DNA of 59,081 nucleotides from Streptosporangiaceae bacterium (GCA_030041275.1 JASHOE010000324.1:1-59081), one strand, 5' to 3'. Positions 14,991 through 23,639 are shown, counted from the first letter of the stretch. Notes: generated by a model from the sequence alone, not told the origin. Translations and numbers: made by a program.

Positions 14991-16494
14991 GGATGCGCAG
15001 AACGACGAGGAGGAGGACAGCGAGGAGCAGCGGCCCGCGGACCAACTGCCGCCACAGGTCGAGTGGCAGGTCGCCGAACGGCGTCGGCACCGGCGGCTTG
15101 GAGTAATCGAGCGGCGGGCGTGTCACCGCGCGGCAGACCGCAGCGGTGATGCCGGCCGTGATGATGATGGCCAGCGCCACCCGGTCGGATCCGGCCAGGC
15201 CCGGAATGGTGATGGCCGCCCACACGGCGACGCCGGCTAGGCAGACTCCCACCGAGGCCCGGCTAAGCCACCTGGCCTGGCTGGCGAACTGCGCCCGCAA
15301 GCCGGGTCCGGACGCGAGTTGCTTGAGCGTGCCGGCCAGCGGCAGGACGAGAAAAAAGCCCGTGATGAGAGCAAGGGCGGCGAGCCCTGGTCCCGGCACG
15401 ACCGGGCGGCAGCCCCACCACACGACCGCGGCCACGCCGAGACGCACAGCGAGGTGCGGTCGGCGGCGCAGACGCACCCACTCCGAGCGGGGCAGCGCTA
15501 CAGCGAAGCTACTGCCAATCCTGGCAGACCGGACTCGGCCCACGGCTCGAGCCCGCTGCTCGGCCAGGAAGTCCGCGATCATGAAGGCGTCCATGGACGC
15601 GGCGGCGGCCCGGCCGGCGGTCCACAAGCCCTGCCCGCGGCGCAGCACGCCGACGCCGATCTGGTCGAGCGACCGGTATCCGCGCCAGCCGCAGAGCAGC
15701 GCCGTGATCGCGAGCCCGGAGAGCATGCCGGCGACCACCGCGGGTGGTGCGCGCAGCGCGTCGTTGGCGCCAGATCGGCCGAGACCGCTAGCGAGCGACC
15801 CGAACCCGAGGACGGCGAGTGCGCTCAGGGAACGGCCGACGAGGTGCATCGCGCGTTCCGCCGCCTCCGACGCCTGACCCCAGACCGAGCCGGCCGTGAC
15901 GCTGACCGCGGCGAGCACGGCGAGCCCGATGGCGGGCAGCACGGCCACGGACGCAGCGTGGGCGATCAGGCCGGCGATCACACACGCCACGAGAGCCGTC
16001 GCCCCGAGCAGCGCGAGAAAGCGACGCCGGAGCAAGTACCGACGACTCACCGGGGCGGCAAGCAGCCAGAACCGGAAGGCGGAGCTGGCGGTGACCGGGC
16101 CGGCCTGGCGCAGCAGCGCGGCCAGGCCGCCGAGCAGCAGGAGCACGGCCGCGGTGGCGAAGAGCCTGCCGGGGGCCGCAGGCAGCGCCCAGCCAGCGCC
16201 GGTGACAAGGTGCAGCGCTGGGCGCAGGGCGCCGGCCGCAATGGTCCCGAGCACTGCAACGGCGAGCACCCAGACGTAGACGTCAGACGGTCGCCGGTGG
16301 ATCCGGCGGGCAGCCCGGGCACCCGACCTGAGTCGGCGTCGCAACAAGCGCGCGGGCGCCGCTGGCAGGTCGCCATCAGCTGGCCCGGCGAGCTCGGCGG
16401 CCTTGCTCGCGTCGGCTGTCCCGCGGACGTCCCCCGAGGTGTCGGTCAGGTCGCCGTCGGCGGTGCCGCCGAACGCGCCGCCGGTGGTGGTCAC
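14986..16494 (-). CDS. ABC exporter membrane subunit (DUF6297-like)
   Basis: 502 residues with about ten to twelve hydrophobic segments and a 60-residue charged/Ala-rich N-terminus. The organisation (YVWVLAVAVLGTIAAGALRP, WLLAAPVSRRYLLRRRFLALLG, RRPHLAVRLGVAAVVWWG) resembles the large permeases that accompany stand-alone ATPases in actinomycetes. Its start overlaps the ATPase gene by 4 bases, so the two form a transporter; the substrate is unknown. Translation starts ATG 16494. Confidence 0.82.
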   Translation of the reverse strand: MTTTGGAFGGTADGDLTDTSGDVRGTADASKAAELAGPADGDLPAAPARLLRRRLRSGARAARRIHRRPSDVYVWVLAVAVLGTIAAGALRPALHLVTGAGWALPAAPGRLFATAAVLLLLGGLAALLRQAGPVTASSAFRFWLLAAPVSRRYLLRRRFLALLGATALVACVIAGLIAHAASVAVLPAIGLAVLAAVSVTAGSVWGQASEAAERAMHLVGRSLSALAVLGFGSLASGLGRSGANDALRAPPAVVAGMLSGLAITALLCGWRGYRSLDQIGVGVLRRGQGLWTAGRAAAASMDAFMIADFLAEQRARAVGRVRSARIGSSFAVALPRSEWVRLRRRPHLAVRLGVAAVVWWGCRPVVPGPGLAALALITGFFLVLPLAGTLKQLASGPGLRAQFASQARWLSRASVGVCLAGVAVWAAITIPGLAGSDRVALAIIITAGITAAVCRAVTRPPLDYSKPPVPTPFGDLPLDLWRQLVRGPLLLAVLLLVVLRIR

Positions 16495-17183
16495 GACGAC
16501 GGCCCGCCGAGGGCGACAACCCGATCCGCGACGGCGCGGACCAGGCCGCGGTCGTGGCTGGCGAACAGCACCCCGCGGCCTGCCGCCTTTTCGGCCAGCA
16601 GCCGGGCCGTCAGCCAGCGTCGGCCCGCTGCGTCAAGCCGCTGCTCGGGCTCGTCCAGCAGAACCAGGATGCGCGGCCGGGCGAAGCACGTCGCGAGCGC
16701 CAGTCGCCGGCGCTGGCCGCTGGACAGCCCTACCGGCAGCTGGTCAGCCGCGCCGGCGAGGCCAGCCTCGGCAAGCAGCGCGGCGGCGTGCTCATCCGGC
16801 GAATCGTCACCGTGCGCGCACATCAGCAGGGCCAGGTGCTCGACGACCGACAGGTCGACAAAGAACTCAACGTCGTCGAGCAGCGCCGCCACTTGTTGGC
16901 GTACGACCGGATCCTGCTCGCGCATCGGTCGACCGCACAGCTGCACGCTGCCCGCCGAGGGCTGGTCCGCGCCGGCTATGCAGCGCAAGAGCGTCGTCTT
17001 GCCTGACCCGTTGGGGCCAGTGACGGCGACCGCCTCCCCCCGGCCCACCGAGAGATCTACCCCCTCGAGCACCGGCACCCGGCCAAAGCTGCGGCAAAGG
17101 CCGGAGACCATGAGCAGCGGGCCGGCACCGGCAGGCGGCACCGGCGGTGCGCCTGTCATCGATGTCTCGATCCTGCCCGGCAT
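16491..17183 (-). CDS. ABC transporter ATP-binding protein
   Basis: 230 residues from ATG 17183 (GAAAGG 10 bases upstream; an upstream ATG at 17225 lacks a ribosome site). Walker A is GPNGSGKTT, Q-loop near VVRQQVAAL, signature LSSGQRRRLALA, Walker B ILVLLDEPEQRLD, H-loop ASHDRG. Single ATPase of an exporter, coupled to the DUF6297-like permease gene that follows with a 4-base overlap. The LLDEPEQRL form is typical of this small actinobacterial subgroup. Substrate unknown. Confidence 0.9.
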   Translation of the reverse strand: MPGRIETSMTGAPPVPPAGAGPLLMVSGLCRSFGRVPVLEGVDLSVGRGEAVAVTGPNGSGKTTLLRCIAGADQPSAGSVQLCGRPMREQDPVVRQQVAALLDDVEFFVDLSVVEHLALLMCAHGDDSPDEHAAALLAEAGLAGAADQLPVGLSSGQRRRLALATCFARPRILVLLDEPEQRLDAAGRRWLTARLLAEKAAGRGVLFASHDRGLVRAVADRVVALGGPSS

Positions 17184-17263
17184 TGCCCCTGCACCTTTCC
17201 CGCCCGAATTGCCCTGTCCGAGCATACGGCTGGGTGCGGCGTCTGCAGCATAGGATCGGCTGC

Positions 17264-17668
17264 GTGCAGGGAAGCTCGCCCGAGCCGGGTGCGCCCGGCG
17301 TTGTGGACCGGATCCGGGCCATCTGCCTGGCGCTGCCGGGCTGCGAGGAGCGAACGAGCCACGGGTCCCCCGCGTATTTCGTCGGTCGGCAGTTCGTCAT
17401 GCTGTGGCCGGACGGTCATCACGACGACGACTTCCCGCACCTGTGGTGCGCAGCACCGCCTGGCGTCCAGGAGGAGCTAGCCAAGACAGAACCCGAGCGG
17501 TTCTTCCGACCGCCCTACGTCGGCCACCGCGGCTGGATCGGGGTGCGGCTCAATGGCGACGTCGACTGGGACGAGGTGGCGATGATCTGCCGGGAGGCGC
17601 ATCAGGTGATCGCCCCGGCGCGCTTCCGGATCGGCGCGAACGTGCCCCAGCGACCGGCTGGCGAGTAG
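17264..17668 (+). CDS. MmcQ/YjbR-family protein
   Basis: 134 residues beginning VQGSSPEPGAPGVVDRIRAI. The family hallmark LALPGCEERTSHGSPAYFVG, then a central LWCAAPPGVQEELAKTEPERFF and the closing GHRGWIGVRL are visible; the fold is CyaY-like and thought to bind DNA or act on small ligands. GTG 17264 lies 8 bases after TAGGAT, which would serve as -10, so a leaderless transcript is likely. The upstream in-frame extension to 17147 crosses the divergent ABC gene and is rejected. The 3' end is followed by tandem repeats and a stem-loop. Confidence 0.82.
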   Translation: MQGSSPEPGAPGVVDRIRAICLALPGCEERTSHGSPAYFVGRQFVMLWPDGHHDDDFPHLWCAAPPGVQEELAKTEPERFFRPPYVGHRGWIGVRLNGDVDWDEVAMICREAHQVIAPARFRIGANVPQRPAGE

Positions 17669-17715
17669 CCGGTTCTGGCTACGAGTAGCCCGTTCTGGCT
17701 AGCGAGTGGCCCCTG
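17661..17715. repeat. Short tandem repeat at the end of the YjbR-like gene
   Basis: Two near-identical units of about 20 bases (GCGAGTAGCCGGTTCTGGCTA and CGAGTAGCCCGTTCTGGCTA, 19 of 20 aligned) and a partial third (GCGAGTGGCC). The first unit contains the TAG stop codon of the gene, so the repeat duplicates the gene's last few bases. Confidence 0.7.
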
Positions 17716-17743
17716 TCTGCCGCTCGTTTGCAGGTGCCACTCG
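17703..17743 (+). terminator. Stem-loop after the YjbR-like gene
   Basis: Arms CGAGTGGC (17703-17710) and GCCACTCG (17736-17743), extended inside by CCTG/CAGG. No T tract, so an intrinsic terminator of the GC-rich actinobacterial type is likely rather than certain. Confidence 0.5.
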
Positions 17744-17793
17744 TCGGTTGTTGTCGAGGTGCTGCAATCCAATCTCTGCGGCATCCTGCCGGT

Positions 17794-18813
17794 ATGAGCG
17801 ATTGGCATGGTCACGACCACGATCACGAGCACCGACGTGATCTCGCTACCCGGCTCGCGCGCCTGACGCCGCTGCACTCGCACGAGCCCGCAGCGAAGGT
17901 CGACGCCGCCATGGAGGCGAGCTCGGCGGGGATGCGCGCGCTCTGGGTGTCGCTGGGCGTGCTGGCCGGCACGGCGGCCATCCAGGCGGCCGTCGTCGCG
18001 CTTTCTGGCTCGATCGCCCTGCTCGGCGACACGCTCCACAACGCGGCGGACGCGCTGACCGCGCTGCCGCTCGGTATTGCCTTCGTGCTAGGCCGGCGGC
18101 CGGTTACCCGCCGCTACACCTACGGCTTCGGCCGCGCCGAGGACCTGGCCGGCGTGGTGATCATCCTCGTGATCGCCGCCTCGTCCGTGCTCACCGCGGT
18201 GCAGGCGGCGGACCGGCTAGCCCATCCGCGGCACGTGACAAAGCTGGGCGCGGTTGCCGCGGCGGCGCTAGTCGGGTTCGCCGGTAACGCGCTGGTGGCC
18301 AGGTACCGGATCCGGGTGGGACGCAGAATCGGCTCGGCCGCGCTCGTTGCGGACGGCCTGCACGCTCGGACCGACGGCTTCACCTCGCTGGCCGTGCTCC
18401 TCGGTGTCGCGGGAGTCGCCGCCGGGTGGACCTGGGCCGACCCGGTTGTCGGGATGATCATCGCCGCAGTCATCGCCGGCGTGCTGTGGCAGGCGGTACG
18501 CGAGATCTTCCGGCGCCTCATGGACGCGGTCGACCCGACTCTGGTCGACCAGGTCGAGCGGACGCTACGGGCTACCCCGGGTGTGCTCGGCGTCGGCCAG
18601 GTCCGGCTTCGGTGGATTGGCCATCAGCTTCGCGCCGAGTGCGAAGTCATTGTCGATGGCTCAGTCTCCGCCGCGCAGGCGCACCAGGTAGCCGTCGCCG
18701 CTGAGCACGAGCTCATCCATGCCCTGCCCCGGCTGTCTGCTGCGTTGGTCCACATTGACCCGCTCAGCGCGGACGGAACCGACGCACACGCCGTCCTCGC
18801 GGAGCACAGGTAG
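17794..18813 (+). CDS. Cation diffusion facilitator (zinc/iron exporter)
   Basis: 339 residues. The His-rich N-terminus (HGHDHDHEHR) is followed by six transmembrane helices. The two metal-site HxxxD pairs expected in TM2 and TM5 are present as TLHNAADAL and GLHARTDGF, which in the family bind Zn2+ in an H/D-based site. The C-terminal domain (RATPGVLGVGQVRLRWIG to HELIHALPRLSAALVHIDP) is the ferredoxin-like regulatory fold. ATG 17794 is preferred over an extended 22-residue lead. It exports divalent cation in exchange for protons, regulation not visible. Confidence 0.92.
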   Translation: MSDWHGHDHDHEHRRDLATRLARLTPLHSHEPAAKVDAAMEASSAGMRALWVSLGVLAGTAAIQAAVVALSGSIALLGDTLHNAADALTALPLGIAFVLGRRPVTRRYTYGFGRAEDLAGVVIILVIAASSVLTAVQAADRLAHPRHVTKLGAVAAAALVGFAGNALVARYRIRVGRRIGSAALVADGLHARTDGFTSLAVLLGVAGVAAGWTWADPVVGMIIAAVIAGVLWQAVREIFRRLMDAVDPTLVDQVERTLRATPGVLGVGQVRLRWIGHQLRAECEVIVDGSVSAAQAHQVAVAAEHELIHALPRLSAALVHIDPLSADGTDAHAVLAEHR

Positions 18814-18828
18814 CCGCGAACGGCGGGA

Positions 18829-20523
18829 TCACTCGATCCGATGAGTCACCGGCTGGCCAGGGACGAGGTTCCCCACGTATACGCGCGACTGGTTGCGGCC
18901 CGGGTTGCCGCCGACAACGATGCTCGTCCAGTCAGGGTCGATGAGCACGGGAACCAGCCGCGACGGATCCTCTGACGCTACCCACTTCTCGCGCAGCACC
19001 GGGTCCTCGATGCTCGCGGCGAAGCTGAAATCTGTCCGCCCAACCTGATGGGCGTATCGCTCGGTGACGTCGGCTCGGATCCGCAGGTGCTCGTAGAGGT
19101 AGCCGCGGATCTCCGGCTTGTCGACACCGAACTCGTGCAGCGCCCGGGCTACGTTCGGCGACAAGAGCAGCAGCGGATTGAACCCGCCGTGCACGGCCGC
19201 CGTGTACGCCCACGGCCCGATCGCGTTCGCGAGGATTTGCGCAATCGTCTCGAGGTGCTCTTCGGCCGACTCACCCGAGGTATAGATCGGCGCGGAGTGG
19301 TTGGTGACCAGCAGCACGCTCGCGGTGCTTGAATCCTCAGGAAACCCGTTGTCGACGCGGAACGCATCCCAGCCGCTCGCGCGTGTCGCAGGCTCATCCT
19401 CCGCCATCACGACATTGAACGAGTACCCGATCGCTCCCGCGTCGCTCGTGCCCGGCGGAATCCGCAGCCCGCCAACGTTGCGCATGAGCAGTCGCAAGAA
19501 CCGGCCAATGCTCGAGTTGGCCTGCCTCCCGAGGCGCATTGCGCCCGTTCCCGTGTTGAAGTGGAGCGCCTGCACGACGGGGCCGCTCACCACGATGAGC
19601 GGCTCGAGGCCGAACGTGGAGGTCAGATCCTCGACCCGAAAGCGCGGATCCATGAGGCATCGAGCCACCGCGACGAGGACCGGCATGTATTCCGGCCGGC
19701 ACCCGGCCATGACGCCGTTGACGGCGACGTTCGTGATCGTGATCTCCCGCAACTCGGGCGGAAGAGCGCCGAGCACGGTGGCAGGATCCTCGTGCGTTGC
19801 GGCGAGGAAGCGGTCCACTCGGTCGGGCGTCGGCGGGACGATCGGCAGGCCGTCGCTCCACCCCTGAGCCAGGAAGTGCTCCTCGACCTCGTCGAGAGAC
19901 CCCGCGAACACGATCTCTCGCGGTTGCGGCTCGACCTCGGCTTCCGCGATGGCAGCGTCACTCTTGGACCTCTGCAGGGCCGCTTCGACCTGCTCGACGA
20001 CGACATCGCGGACCTTGTGCCCGAACGTCTCGTCGGTGTCGGTCTGGATCGAGCCCGGGTATACCGCGAGCCGCGGCTCGTCGTCCCCGAAGATCTTCGC
20101 GACAGCGCGGGCCATTGCTTCGAAACCGCTGGACACGACGCCGACCGCGGGGACGCTTGCCGCTTCGGCGGCCGCGACCGCTCGCATCACGCCAGCGGTG
20201 CAGCGACCGCACGCGCCAACCGCGACAACAGCCGCGTCCGCCCGCACTGCGGCGAGCTGCTCTCGAAGCGTCTCAAGGCCGGAGTAGTCATCGCCGAAGT
20301 CGCTGACGAAATGCGTGTGATCGATGAACTCGACGTCGGCGAACCGCGCGCCGAGCCGCTGCTCGAACGCCCGGAGGATCTGGTCGCCCTTAAACAGGTG
20401 GTCCCACAGCAGCGCAATGCGGGCGCCTGACCACTTCTCGAGGCCCGTTTGGGCACGCCTGCCGCGCTGGGTCGACCGACCAAGCGGCCACAAGGTCGCA
20501 TACGAGGGCTCGGCTTCACCCAT
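18829..20523 (-). CDS. UGSC-like protein with CGxC motif plus C-terminal extension
   Basis: 564 residues in two parts. The first 190 resemble the UGSC (seleno)protein family: a Rossmann-like ALLWDHLFKGDQ, and the family's U/C-G-x-C as CGRC at residues 105-108 in AVVAVGACGRCTAG, followed by AASVPAVGVVSSGFEAMA. The larger C-terminal part begins near EHFLAQGWSDGLPIVPPTPDRVDRF, another segment often found next to UGSC domains. No selenocysteine codon is needed, the first Cys is TGC. GGAG five bases before ATG 20523 supports the start. Enzymatic role is unknown; reductase-like chemistry is plausible from CGxC. It is transcribed alone. Confidence 0.72.
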   Translation of the reverse strand: MGEAEPSYATLWPLGRSTQRGRRAQTGLEKWSGARIALLWDHLFKGDQILRAFEQRLGARFADVEFIDHTHFVSDFGDDYSGLETLREQLAAVRADAAVVAVGACGRCTAGVMRAVAAAEAASVPAVGVVSSGFEAMARAVAKIFGDDEPRLAVYPGSIQTDTDETFGHKVRDVVVEQVEAALQRSKSDAAIAEAEVEPQPREIVFAGSLDEVEEHFLAQGWSDGLPIVPPTPDRVDRFLAATHEDPATVLGALPPELREITITNVAVNGVMAGCRPEYMPVLVAVARCLMDPRFRVEDLTSTFGLEPLIVVSGPVVQALHFNTGTGAMRLGRQANSSIGRFLRLLMRNVGGLRIPPGTSDAGAIGYSFNVVMAEDEPATRASGWDAFRVDNGFPEDSSTASVLLVTNHSAPIYTSGESAEEHLETIAQILANAIGPWAYTAAVHGGFNPLLLLSPNVARALHEFGVDKPEIRGYLYEHLRIRADVTERYAHQVGRTDFSFAASIEDPVLREKWVASEDPSRLVPVLIDPDWTSIVVGGNPGRNQSRVYVGNLVPGQPVTHRIE

Positions 20524-20758
20524 GCCGTCTCCTCAGACAACGCATGCGCTCGTCGGCGGAGCGCGCCGCAACACAGCGTAAGTACGCCTTCGTCCGCCAT
20601 CAAGGCCCGGCGTAATTGTCGTGTCCAGCCAGGTCTGCAGCGGGAGCGGCCAGGTGTTAACGGGCCGACCCCTGCGGCGTGCCGAGCTCATCCGGGACCG
20701 CCCGGGCGTGCCAGTGCTCGCTCGGCAGGTTCTGTGGACCCCACGGCCACGTGCGGCT

Positions 20759-21004
20759 TTACAGCTCGTCACCGGAGCAGGTGAGGCGGGTCTCACCGTG
20801 CTGCATGGCGTGCACGATGTCACCAAGGCGGACGGCGACTGCCCCGAGGCCGACGCGAAGATCCTCCAGAGCACCATCGGTGACGGTGTCGTTCACGTAA
20901 CCCACGGCGAGGTTGCCGGACTGGCGGGAGAGGTAGCCGATGACCGAGGCGATTGCCTCTTTGACTGTGAGCTCGCGGGTGGGGCGATCGTCGGTGGCGG
21001 TCAT
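20759..21004 (-). CDS. Small hypothetical protein (81 aa)
   Basis: Begins MTATDDRPTRELTVKEAIASVIGYLSRQSG and contains DTVTDGALEDLRVGLGAVAVRLGDIVHAM, probably two amphipathic helices. AAGGAA 10 bases before ATG 21004 supports translation. The product is acidic, soluble and without recognised motifs. The 235 bases between it and the UGSC-like gene (20524-20758) hold nothing I recognise. The function is unknown. Confidence 0.55.
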   Translation of the reverse strand: MTATDDRPTRELTVKEAIASVIGYLSRQSGNLAVGYVNDTVTDGALEDLRVGLGAVAVRLGDIVHAMQHGETRLTCSGDEL

Positions 21005-21208
21005 TGCTGCGGTTCCTTCCGTCGGGGCTGGGAACTCGGATTCCGGTGATCTCGGGTCGGGGAAAGCCCGGACTCGCTGGAGTCGATGAGCACAGCATCA
21101 GCCCGCCAAGCCGTCGGCAGCTAGTCAGAACGACGCTGGCATCGGCCGGGTCTCGGCAACCAGCGGTGAGCTTGCCCTGGCTGGTCCAGCTTTAGTTAGA
21201 TTGGCACC

Positions 21209-22444
21209 ATGGACGCCGAAGGCCTCGCCGGGTTGCGTACCCGGGCCATCGACTTACTGCGCGCGGAAGACTGGGCTGGCGTCCTGGCGCTCCAGGACGA
21301 ACTCCGCGAAGACACCGAATACTGGACCCAGATCTGGGGGCCCTCGTGCGCCGTCGCGGCTGGCCTGGCCGCGCAGCCAGCGGGCTGGGAGCTGCTCGAG
21401 GACTGCGTCACCGACGGCTTCTACCAGCTCGCGGACGTCGGCACCCAGTATTTCGACGCGGCGTTTGGCGCTCATCCCGGCTGGCCGGACCTGCGCGCCA
21501 GGATCGAAGCGAACCTGCCGCCGCCGCCAGTCGAACTGCTCCGCTGGCCCCGGGCTCCGCTCGGCAAGCCGCTGCTGTCCCGGCTGGACGAGGAGGGGGA
21601 GAAGCGGCTTGCCGGGCGGCTGCCCGCGCGGCAGGCCAGCGCCTGGGCGACTGCGCACGAGTTGCTCATCTGGGTCGCGAACCGCTGGCGGCACATCGGC
21701 GTGAACCACGAGCCCGCCGTGGACGCGAACGTGGTGCTGGACCGGGTGGAGCGCGGCGAGCGGTTCGCCTGCCGCGAGTACACCACCGTGCTCACTCACG
21801 CCCTGAACGCCGTCCAGATCCCGGCTCGCCGGATCAGCCTGTTCCGCGCCGGCTATCACGCGGGTGTCGGCGGCGGCCACGCGGTCACCGAGGGCTGGAT
21901 CGACGACCTCGGCAAGTGGGTACTGCTTGACGGCCAGAACGGCGCGATCTGGCGGGACCGCGACGGCACGCCGCTCGGGCTGCTGGAGTTGCAGCGGCGG
22001 TACCACGCCGGGGATCAGCCTGCGTTCGATGGCACGGGCCATAACTTCAACGCCGCAGACGCAGCGACGTGGTTCACCTTCTTCCACACGGCATCGGTCA
22101 TGGGACTGCTTGCCTGGAGCGACGGGCCGTACGTTCCGATCATGGAGGGGTCGACCATCCTCTTCACTGAGCGGCTCGTCGCCAGCGCCGATGAGAGCAC
22201 GCAAGACCTCGCCCTGATCAGCACCGGCGTGACCGATCACGACGGGCTCGCGCTGTCCTTCGTGGCCAGCCACCCGTACGCGACAGGGTTCGACGTCGTA
22301 ACGCCGGGCGGCCAGGTGACCAGCCTCGCCACCGGACAGCCGTTGCGTCTTGGGCGCACCACGGGCGAGTACCAGCTGGCGGTCGCCGCGCGCACGCCGT
22401 ACGGCACGCTGGCTCAGCAGCCGCTCGAGTATCTGGTCAGGTAA
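21209..22444 (+). CDS. Transglutaminase-like cysteine protease-fold protein
   Basis: 411 residues. A papain-like catalytic triad is readable in order: Cys188 in RFACREYTTVLTHALNAVQIP, His near 223 in GGGHAVTEGWIDDLGKW, and Asp near 242 in VLLDGQNGAIW; this C-H-D order and spacing are those of the transglutaminase core. N-terminal 180 residues and the last 130 are of unknown fold. No signal peptide, so probably cytoplasmic. A TTAGAT hexamer 8-13 bases before ATG 21209 suggests a leaderless transcript. Could be a peptidase or amidase acting on an unknown substrate. Stands alone between unrelated genes. Confidence 0.72.
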   Translation: MDAEGLAGLRTRAIDLLRAEDWAGVLALQDELREDTEYWTQIWGPSCAVAAGLAAQPAGWELLEDCVTDGFYQLADVGTQYFDAAFGAHPGWPDLRARIEANLPPPPVELLRWPRAPLGKPLLSRLDEEGEKRLAGRLPARQASAWATAHELLIWVANRWRHIGVNHEPAVDANVVLDRVERGERFACREYTTVLTHALNAVQIPARRISLFRAGYHAGVGGGHAVTEGWIDDLGKWVLLDGQNGAIWRDRDGTPLGLLELQRRYHAGDQPAFDGTGHNFNAADAATWFTFFHTASVMGLLAWSDGPYVPIMEGSTILFTERLVASADESTQDLALISTGVTDHDGLALSFVASHPYATGFDVVTPGGQVTSLATGQPLRLGRTTGEYQLAVAARTPYGTLAQQPLEYLVR

Positions 22445-22498
22445 CCCGGCTCGATCGGCCGTCGGTCGACCGCTGTGAGTAGGCGCGAGCCCGGATCC

Positions 22499-23098
22499 CT
22501 ATCCGATGATCGCGAGGACCCCGGTGGCGACTCCCAGGCCGGTAAGAATCACGGCAGTCACGATGCGGATGGTCACGACATTCACCCAGCGGAGCAAACC
22601 GCGCCCGCCGATGACGGCGAGGGCCGCCACCGCCCACAACGCGAGCACCGATCCGATGGCTACGGAAAACGGGGAGTGCAGGCGCGCGGCCAGGTTGGCG
22701 GTCAGCACCTGAGTGAGGTCCCCCCACTCAGCGACAAAGACGACGATGAACGCGGTCAGAACCGTCCGCCGATGGCCAGGGGCCGTTTGGTCTGCGAGGC
22801 GTTCCTCCCGGTCTTCATGCTTGCGCTCGTTGCGGGCCTCGCGAATAGCGAGCCCAGCGCCTACGAAGAAGATGACCGCCACGACAGCGTTGACCGCCCG
22901 GTGCGGGAGAATCGTGAACAGGGCCACGCCGATACTCACGGCGATGGCGACGTGGACGGCGAAGGCGGCCGCTGCCCCGAGCCAGACCGCGAGTGGTCTG
23001 CCCTTCGTCGACAGGACCAGCGACGCGAACATTGTCTTGTCAGGCAGCTCGCCCAGGAAGATAACGGGGAAGACCCCGAGCAGGACGCTGAGGCTCAC
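22499..23098 (-). CDS. GDT1/TMEM165-family manganese transporter
   Basis: 199 residues with six to seven transmembrane helices and the two repeated family motifs, E-L-P-D-K-T (FLGELPDKTMFASLVL) and E-W-G-D-L-T (VAEWGDLTQVL). UPF0016 proteins export Mn2+ or exchange Ca2+/Mn2+ for protons. The GTG at 23098 has GAGAGG 6 bases upstream. The leader carries a yybP-ykoY manganese riboswitch, strong evidence that the substrate is Mn2+. A charged His/Arg/Glu loop (NERKHEDREERLADQ) lies mid-protein. Confidence 0.92.
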   Translation of the reverse strand: MSLSVLLGVFPVIFLGELPDKTMFASLVLSTKGRPLAVWLGAAAAFAVHVAIAVSIGVALFTILPHRAVNAVVAVIFFVGAGLAIREARNERKHEDREERLADQTAPGHRRTVLTAFIVVFVAEWGDLTQVLTANLAARLHSPFSVAIGSVLALWAVAALAVIGGRGLLRWVNVVTIRIVTAVILTGLGVATGVLAIIG

Positions 23099-23125
23099 TG
23101 CGGACCTCTCCGCCGGGGCAAAGGC

Positions 23126-23166
23126 CAGCCTTCGTCCCGGCCATGTGAATGGCTGGAAACGAAGGT
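23126..23166 (-). terminator. Expression platform of the Mn riboswitch (anti-P1 hairpin)
   Basis: On the minus strand CCTTCGT (23159-23165) can pair either with the aptamer's 5' GAAGG to form P1, or with downstream ACGAAGG (23129-23135), enclosing a second stem CCAGCCAT/ATGGC. The two pairings exclude each other, giving a switch: Mn2+ holds P1 and frees the downstream region. Confidence 0.6.
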
Positions 23167-23262
23167 CTCGCCCGCCTGCGGGTTACCGCAGACCCACTGA
23201 CCGGGCTCGTGACAGAGCCAGCATGTCGACCAGTGGTCGAGGAGCTACTCCCCTTCGGTCTA
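23160..23262 (-). ncRNA. yybP-ykoY (Mn2+) riboswitch aptamer
   Basis: The leader of the GDT1-type gene contains the consensus blocks of this aptamer in order: GAAGGGGAGTAGCTCC, then GGTCGACATGCTGGC, then a variable arm, and GCGAGACCTTCGT at the 3' side. The 5' GAAGG and 3' CCTTC form P1. Position 60 bases upstream of a UPF0016 gene is the classical setting. Confidence 0.88.
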
Positions 23263-23306
23263 CCTCAACGATAGATCTTCCGAAGATCTTCCGGTCTGTG
23301 GGCCCA

Positions 23307-23639
23307 CTACGAGCCTGCGCTGACTGCTAGCTCGCCGAGTAGGGACCAGTCGTCTTGCGGGACCTCGAAGTTGACGATTCTCGGGGTCTCAGCCAGATGC
23401 GCGGGCAGCGTCTGCTGGGCCTTCTTGAAGTGACCGGACTGGACGTGCGCGGCTCCGGCCGAACCATCGCGGAATGCCTCGACCAAGACGTACTCGCTCG
23501 GATCGTCGACGCTGCGGGACCAGTCGAACCACAGGCAGCCTGGCTCCGATCGGGTGGCGCTGGTGAACTCGGCCGTGATCTCGGGCCAGTTGTCGGCGTC
23601 CCCGGACTTCACCTTGAACTTCGCGGTGATGAAGATCAT
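23307..23639 (-). CDS. Antibiotic biosynthesis monooxygenase (ABM/YgiN)-fold protein
   Basis: 110 residues starting MIFITAKFKVKSGDADNWP, a dimeric ferredoxin-like ABM domain: FTSATRSEPGCLWFDWSRSVDD, then YVLVEAFRDGSAGAAHVQSGHFKKA. GAGGAG five bases before ATG 23639 sets the start. Members act as heme-degrading or quinol monooxygenases or ligand-binding proteins; the specific role here is unknown. The aptamer promoter region follows downstream of its stop, so it is transcribed separately or is part of a longer transcript with GDT1. Confidence 0.8.
   Translation of the reverse strand: MIFITAKFKVKSGDADNWPEITAEFTSATRSEPGCLWFDWSRSVDDPSEYVLVEAFRDGSAGAAHVQSGHFKKAQQTLPAHLAETPRIVNFEVPQDDWSLLGELAVSAGS

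Noticed and set aside
15319..17253. Long plus-strand open frame (about 640 codons) opposite the ABC exporter genes
   Set aside because: Arg/Gly/Pro-rich translation without domain logic; it is the antisense shadow of two clear genes with Walker motifs.
18829..20523. Selenocysteine insertion in the UGSC-like gene
   Set aside because: The motif position has TGC (Cys), no TGA, so no SECIS is needed.
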